Below the pieces are notes generated by a model, which saw nothing but the letters and a program-made list of their open reading frames with translations, searched no databases and was not told the origin of the DNA. Shown here piece by piece: positions 62,252-64,000 of a stretch of 64,000 nt of DNA. Source of the DNA: CAZBMD01 sp964493325 (lineage in GTDB: Bacteria > Babelota > Babeliae > Babelales > RVW-14); the NCBI GenBank assembly GCA_964493325.1, contig CAZBMD010000003.1, positions 65,619 through 129,618 on the forward strand, read 5' to 3'. Position numbers and translations under genes: made by a program. Positions within the stretch are counted from its first letter, which is position 1; each line of letters opens with the position of its first letter.

Positions 62252-62300
62252 AAAAAAAGGGGGGAGATAGCAACACTTTTAAGCGTTGCTAGCGGAACCC
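62252..62300 (-). promoter_or_regulatory. Putative S6:S18 autoregulatory leader with attenuator-like hairpin
   Basis: Upstream of rpsF, the minus-strand RNA reads GGG-UUCCGC-UAGCAAC-loop-GUUGCUA-UCU-CCC followed by seven U. The 7-bp stem, the bulged CCG on the 5' side and the outer G/C pairs match the published S6:S18 leader motif as I recall it, in which CCG mimics the 16S rRNA site. The U-run just after the hairpin suggests it could also end transcription. A second short hairpin (TCGATTT/AAATCGA) lies just upstream at 62301-62320. Confidence 0.55.
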
Positions 62301-62375
62301 TCGATTTGTACAAAAATCGACCTTTATACTATCAAATAACAAGTTTTTCGCAAGAAGAGTGGCTTATTTGATGCT

Positions 62376-63068
62376 TTATGCAAGCTTTTGGAATCTGGAA
62401 ATTACTTTTCCAATAATTCGACAGTTGCTCTTGCCTTTTACAATTGCTAAAGGAGCTTTTTTGTGGTTAACCGTTTCAAGAACGATCAAGTCATCCACAA
62501 AATTAATCTGCATAATTGCTCGTACAGGATTTTCATCGCCGTACTCAACAGCAACCGTGTCTCCTGAGCTTGTCCAGAGGCCAGGAGCTACAACAAGGTA
62601 GTCCCCTTTTACAAAGTTTGGAGCATAGGTGCTATCTTCGATACAAAGACAGAACATTGGGCTATCATCTTTGCTAAAAACAGGTATAAATTGGTCTTTA
62701 TAGCCTGTAGAAAGCTGAGTGACTTGATTGTTATAATCTGACGGATGGGCTGGTATTTCACCAACAACCGGTACAATTTTTAGCTTTAAATCGACCGATA
62801 TTGTGGCTTGCACCCCTTCTGGAAGAACAGGCATTGCCAGCTGAGTTTTAATTGCATCTGTTCGCTCTTTACCTTGATCAAACATTTCGATAGGGCTCAT
62901 TTCAAAGGCGTCAGCAAGTTTTTGCAGAGCGTCTTCGTTCCAGCGGCGTGTGCCGTTTTTGATGTGAGTAAGATAACTTTCTGATATGCCGGTTTTTTCC
63001 GCAAGAACTTTCATTGTCCATCGACGTTCACGTAATAGTTCTTTGACGCGTAAGCGAGTTTCTTTCAT
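62376..63068 (-). CDS. HTH/S24-type (LexA/CI-like) regulator with a lost self-cleavage dyad, paralogue 2
   Basis: 230 residues from the ATG at 63068 (GGGGGGAA upstream). The HTH is almost the same as in paralogue 1 (44190): RVKELLRERRWTMKVLAEKTG, SYLTHIKNGTRRWNEDALQKL. So the recognition helices are likely to bind related sites. In the S24 domain, IEDSTYAPNFVKGDYLVV has Thr at the catalytic Ser position, and NPVRAIMQI has Arg at the Lys position. Both catalytic residues are therefore changed, and self-cleavage is not expected. Target unknown. Confidence 0.82.
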   Translation of the reverse strand: MKETRLRVKELLRERRWTMKVLAEKTGISESYLTHIKNGTRRWNEDALQKLADAFEMSPIEMFDQGKERTDAIKTQLAMPVLPEGVQATISVDLKLKIVPVVGEIPAHPSDYNNQVTQLSTGYKDQFIPVFSKDDSPMFCLCIEDSTYAPNFVKGDYLVVAPGLWTSSGDTVAVEYGDENPVRAIMQINFVDDLIVLETVNHKKAPLAIVKGKSNCRIIGKVISRFQKLA

Positions 63069-63229
63069 GGTTCCCCCCATACTATATGTTTTGTTAGTTA
63101 TTTAAATTCTAATAAAGTCACCTGCTATGCAACTTAATCCCTAAATAGCTAGTCATTTATTGTGACAAATAAGATATTATAATTCTAATTAAATGTTTCA
63201 ATTAGTCAAGTTAATAATTTACTTGCGAC

Positions 63230-63268
63230 AAAAAAAATTCGCTAGGGCATAGAAAAGCTCTAGCGAAT
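63230..63268 (-). terminator. Terminator of the membrane-protein gene at the window end
   Basis: ATTCGCTAG-(G-T wobble)-GC / GC-CTAGCGAAT with an 8-base loop. On the minus strand it is followed by a run of T (plus-strand A-run at 63230-63236). It lies 35 bases after the stop of the gene at 63303. Confidence 0.88.
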
Positions 63269-63302
63269 AGGATTGTTATACAAAATTAAGCGTAGGTATT
63301 TT

Positions 63303-64000
63303 TTATCGAGTAATGATGCGAGCTAAGAGTGATAGCATGATCCACAGGGATTCGCTTGCAAAAACACCAGCACACAGAGGCATAAAATTCTCAGTGTTTT
63401 TGGTTATCTTTGTCATCATAGCCCCCATTACCAAGCTGATTACAAGGCTGTTGGGCATCAAAAGGCCTCCCAAAACCATGGTTGGACTGATTTTGAATTT
63501 TTTAAGCAGGAATCCATAACAAAAGCCGATGATTAAAATTACTGGATCAAAGCGAAGTGTTTGGACCAAAAGGGCCTTAGATTTTCCTCGCTGGGCAAAT
63601 AATTCCGGGGATCCTAGTTGAAAATTAGTGAAAAGAAGCCATAGGATGAGCCCGAGGCTGCATGCGGTGATCAAAAGGCCAATCCATTGCATGAGCTCCA
63701 AGTTTTTCTTCGAAAAATTCCCCATCGAAAAAATTTTGATATCAAAAAGGTAATCAGATGCCGTTGCCGCGCAGATGTGAAAAAATAGGCAAATCATGGT
63801 TATGTGGAGAGGTGAAAGTGTGAACAAGAGCATCATTGGGATCATGATGAATGTTGAAAAACGACCAAATTGTACAAGTCCGATGTGTCCGCTGATAAGG
63901 CAGATATAGTAGGTTGCAGCAGTCGTAAATGTCAAAAAGTTGATGGCTGCAACGGGCGAAAAACCAGAAAAAAGAAGTATTAAAGCGCTTGCCGACCCTA
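63303..64000 (-). CDS. Multi-pass membrane protein, possibly OPT-family transporter; 5' end outside window
   Basis: The frame is open to the window edge, so the 5' part is missing; the internal TTG at 63935 is not a likely start. About 232 residues are visible, with six or seven hydrophobic segments. The C-terminal part (PTMVLGGLLMPNSLVISLVMG, then FMPLCAGVFASESLWIML) resembles the end of oligopeptide-transporter (OPT) proteins, where a P-x-x-x-x-G-G stretch is followed by a gas/GE motif. This match is weak and by eye. It could be another kind of transporter. Confidence 0.5.
   Translation of the reverse strand, partial: GSASALILLFSGFSPVAAINFLTFTTAATYYICLISGHIGLVQFGRFSTFIMIPMMLLFTLSPLHITMICLFFHICAATASDYLFDIKIFSMGNFSKKNLELMQWIGLLITACSLGLILWLLFTNFQLGSPELFAQRGKSKALLVQTLRFDPVILIIGFCYGFLLKKFKISPTMVLGGLLMPNSLVISLVMGAMMTKITKNTENFMPLCAGVFASESLWIMLSLLARIITR

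Noticed and set aside
1..64000. CRISPR arrays, insertion sequences, prophage genes, rRNA operon
   Set aside because: No regularly spaced direct repeats, transposase or integrase motifs, phage structural genes or rRNA sequence were found on either strand. The inverted repeats at 57928-58114 have no transposase next to them.

Overview
The window looks like chromosome from a host-dependent, Gram-negative-type bacterium. My best guess is Candidatus Dependentiae (TM6). The evidence is two paralogous ATP/ADP (nucleotide) translocases of the parasite type, many small secreted proteins of unknown function, ankyrin-type proteins, AT-rich sequence, and an outer-membrane toolkit (LptF/LptG-like permease, MCE protein, type II secretion pseudopilins). 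The phylum is an inference; there is no rRNA in the window to confirm it.

Layout. 1-3266: a partial HELGH membrane protease and a UvrD/PcrA helicase. 3388-6258: four tandem secreted membrane proteins sharing an H-x2-C-x7/8-C-x2-C motif, followed by the two nucleotide translocases (6365-9217, minus). 9510-25101: a long plus-strand surface-glycan cluster. It holds CDP-glucose synthesis and dehydration, a GT2, an epimerase/reductase, a split transketolase, UDP-glucuronate decarboxylase, a GT-C membrane transferase, a flippase, a methyltransferase and several GT4/CgeB-type transferases. 25174-30018: secreted accessory proteins (an HExxH protein, an 861-residue repeat protein, an ankyrin protein) plus a duplicated fragment of the last glycosyltransferase. 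30180-33598: UDP-glucose dehydrogenase, another GT4 and a methyltransferase, which complete the UDP-xylose route. 34099-38103: grpE, pssA, an HtrA-like protease and tlyA. 38131-44861: two unknown secreted proteins, an LptF/G permease, DUF502, glmM, a LysE exporter and an S24-type repressor. 45100-47341: rnhB, a HAS-barrel-like protein and small unknowns. 47313-53799 (minus): an operon gspF-G-H-I-J-K followed directly by an MCE gene. 53943-59343: a secreted unknown, miaB overlapping tRNA-Cys, tRNA-Leu, an HU protein, a small secreted unknown, two long palindromes and a DUF4143 ATPase. 59419-64000: typA, rpsR, rpsF with an apparent S6:S18 leader, a second S24-type repressor and the 3' part of a multi-pass membrane protein.

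How the genes fit together. The UDP and CDP sugar pathways, transferases and flippase form one envelope-glycan programme. The translocases supply host nucleotides. The pseudopilin operon, MCE protein and Lpt permease maintain or export through a double membrane. The most unusual items are the tandem Cys/His family with a traceable duplication scar, the CDP-sugar/split-transketolase module, two S24-type regulators that have lost their self-cleavage residues, the miaB/tRNA-Cys overlap, the twin palindromes upstream of the DUF4143 ATPase, and convergent terminators whose stems are fully paired on only one strand.
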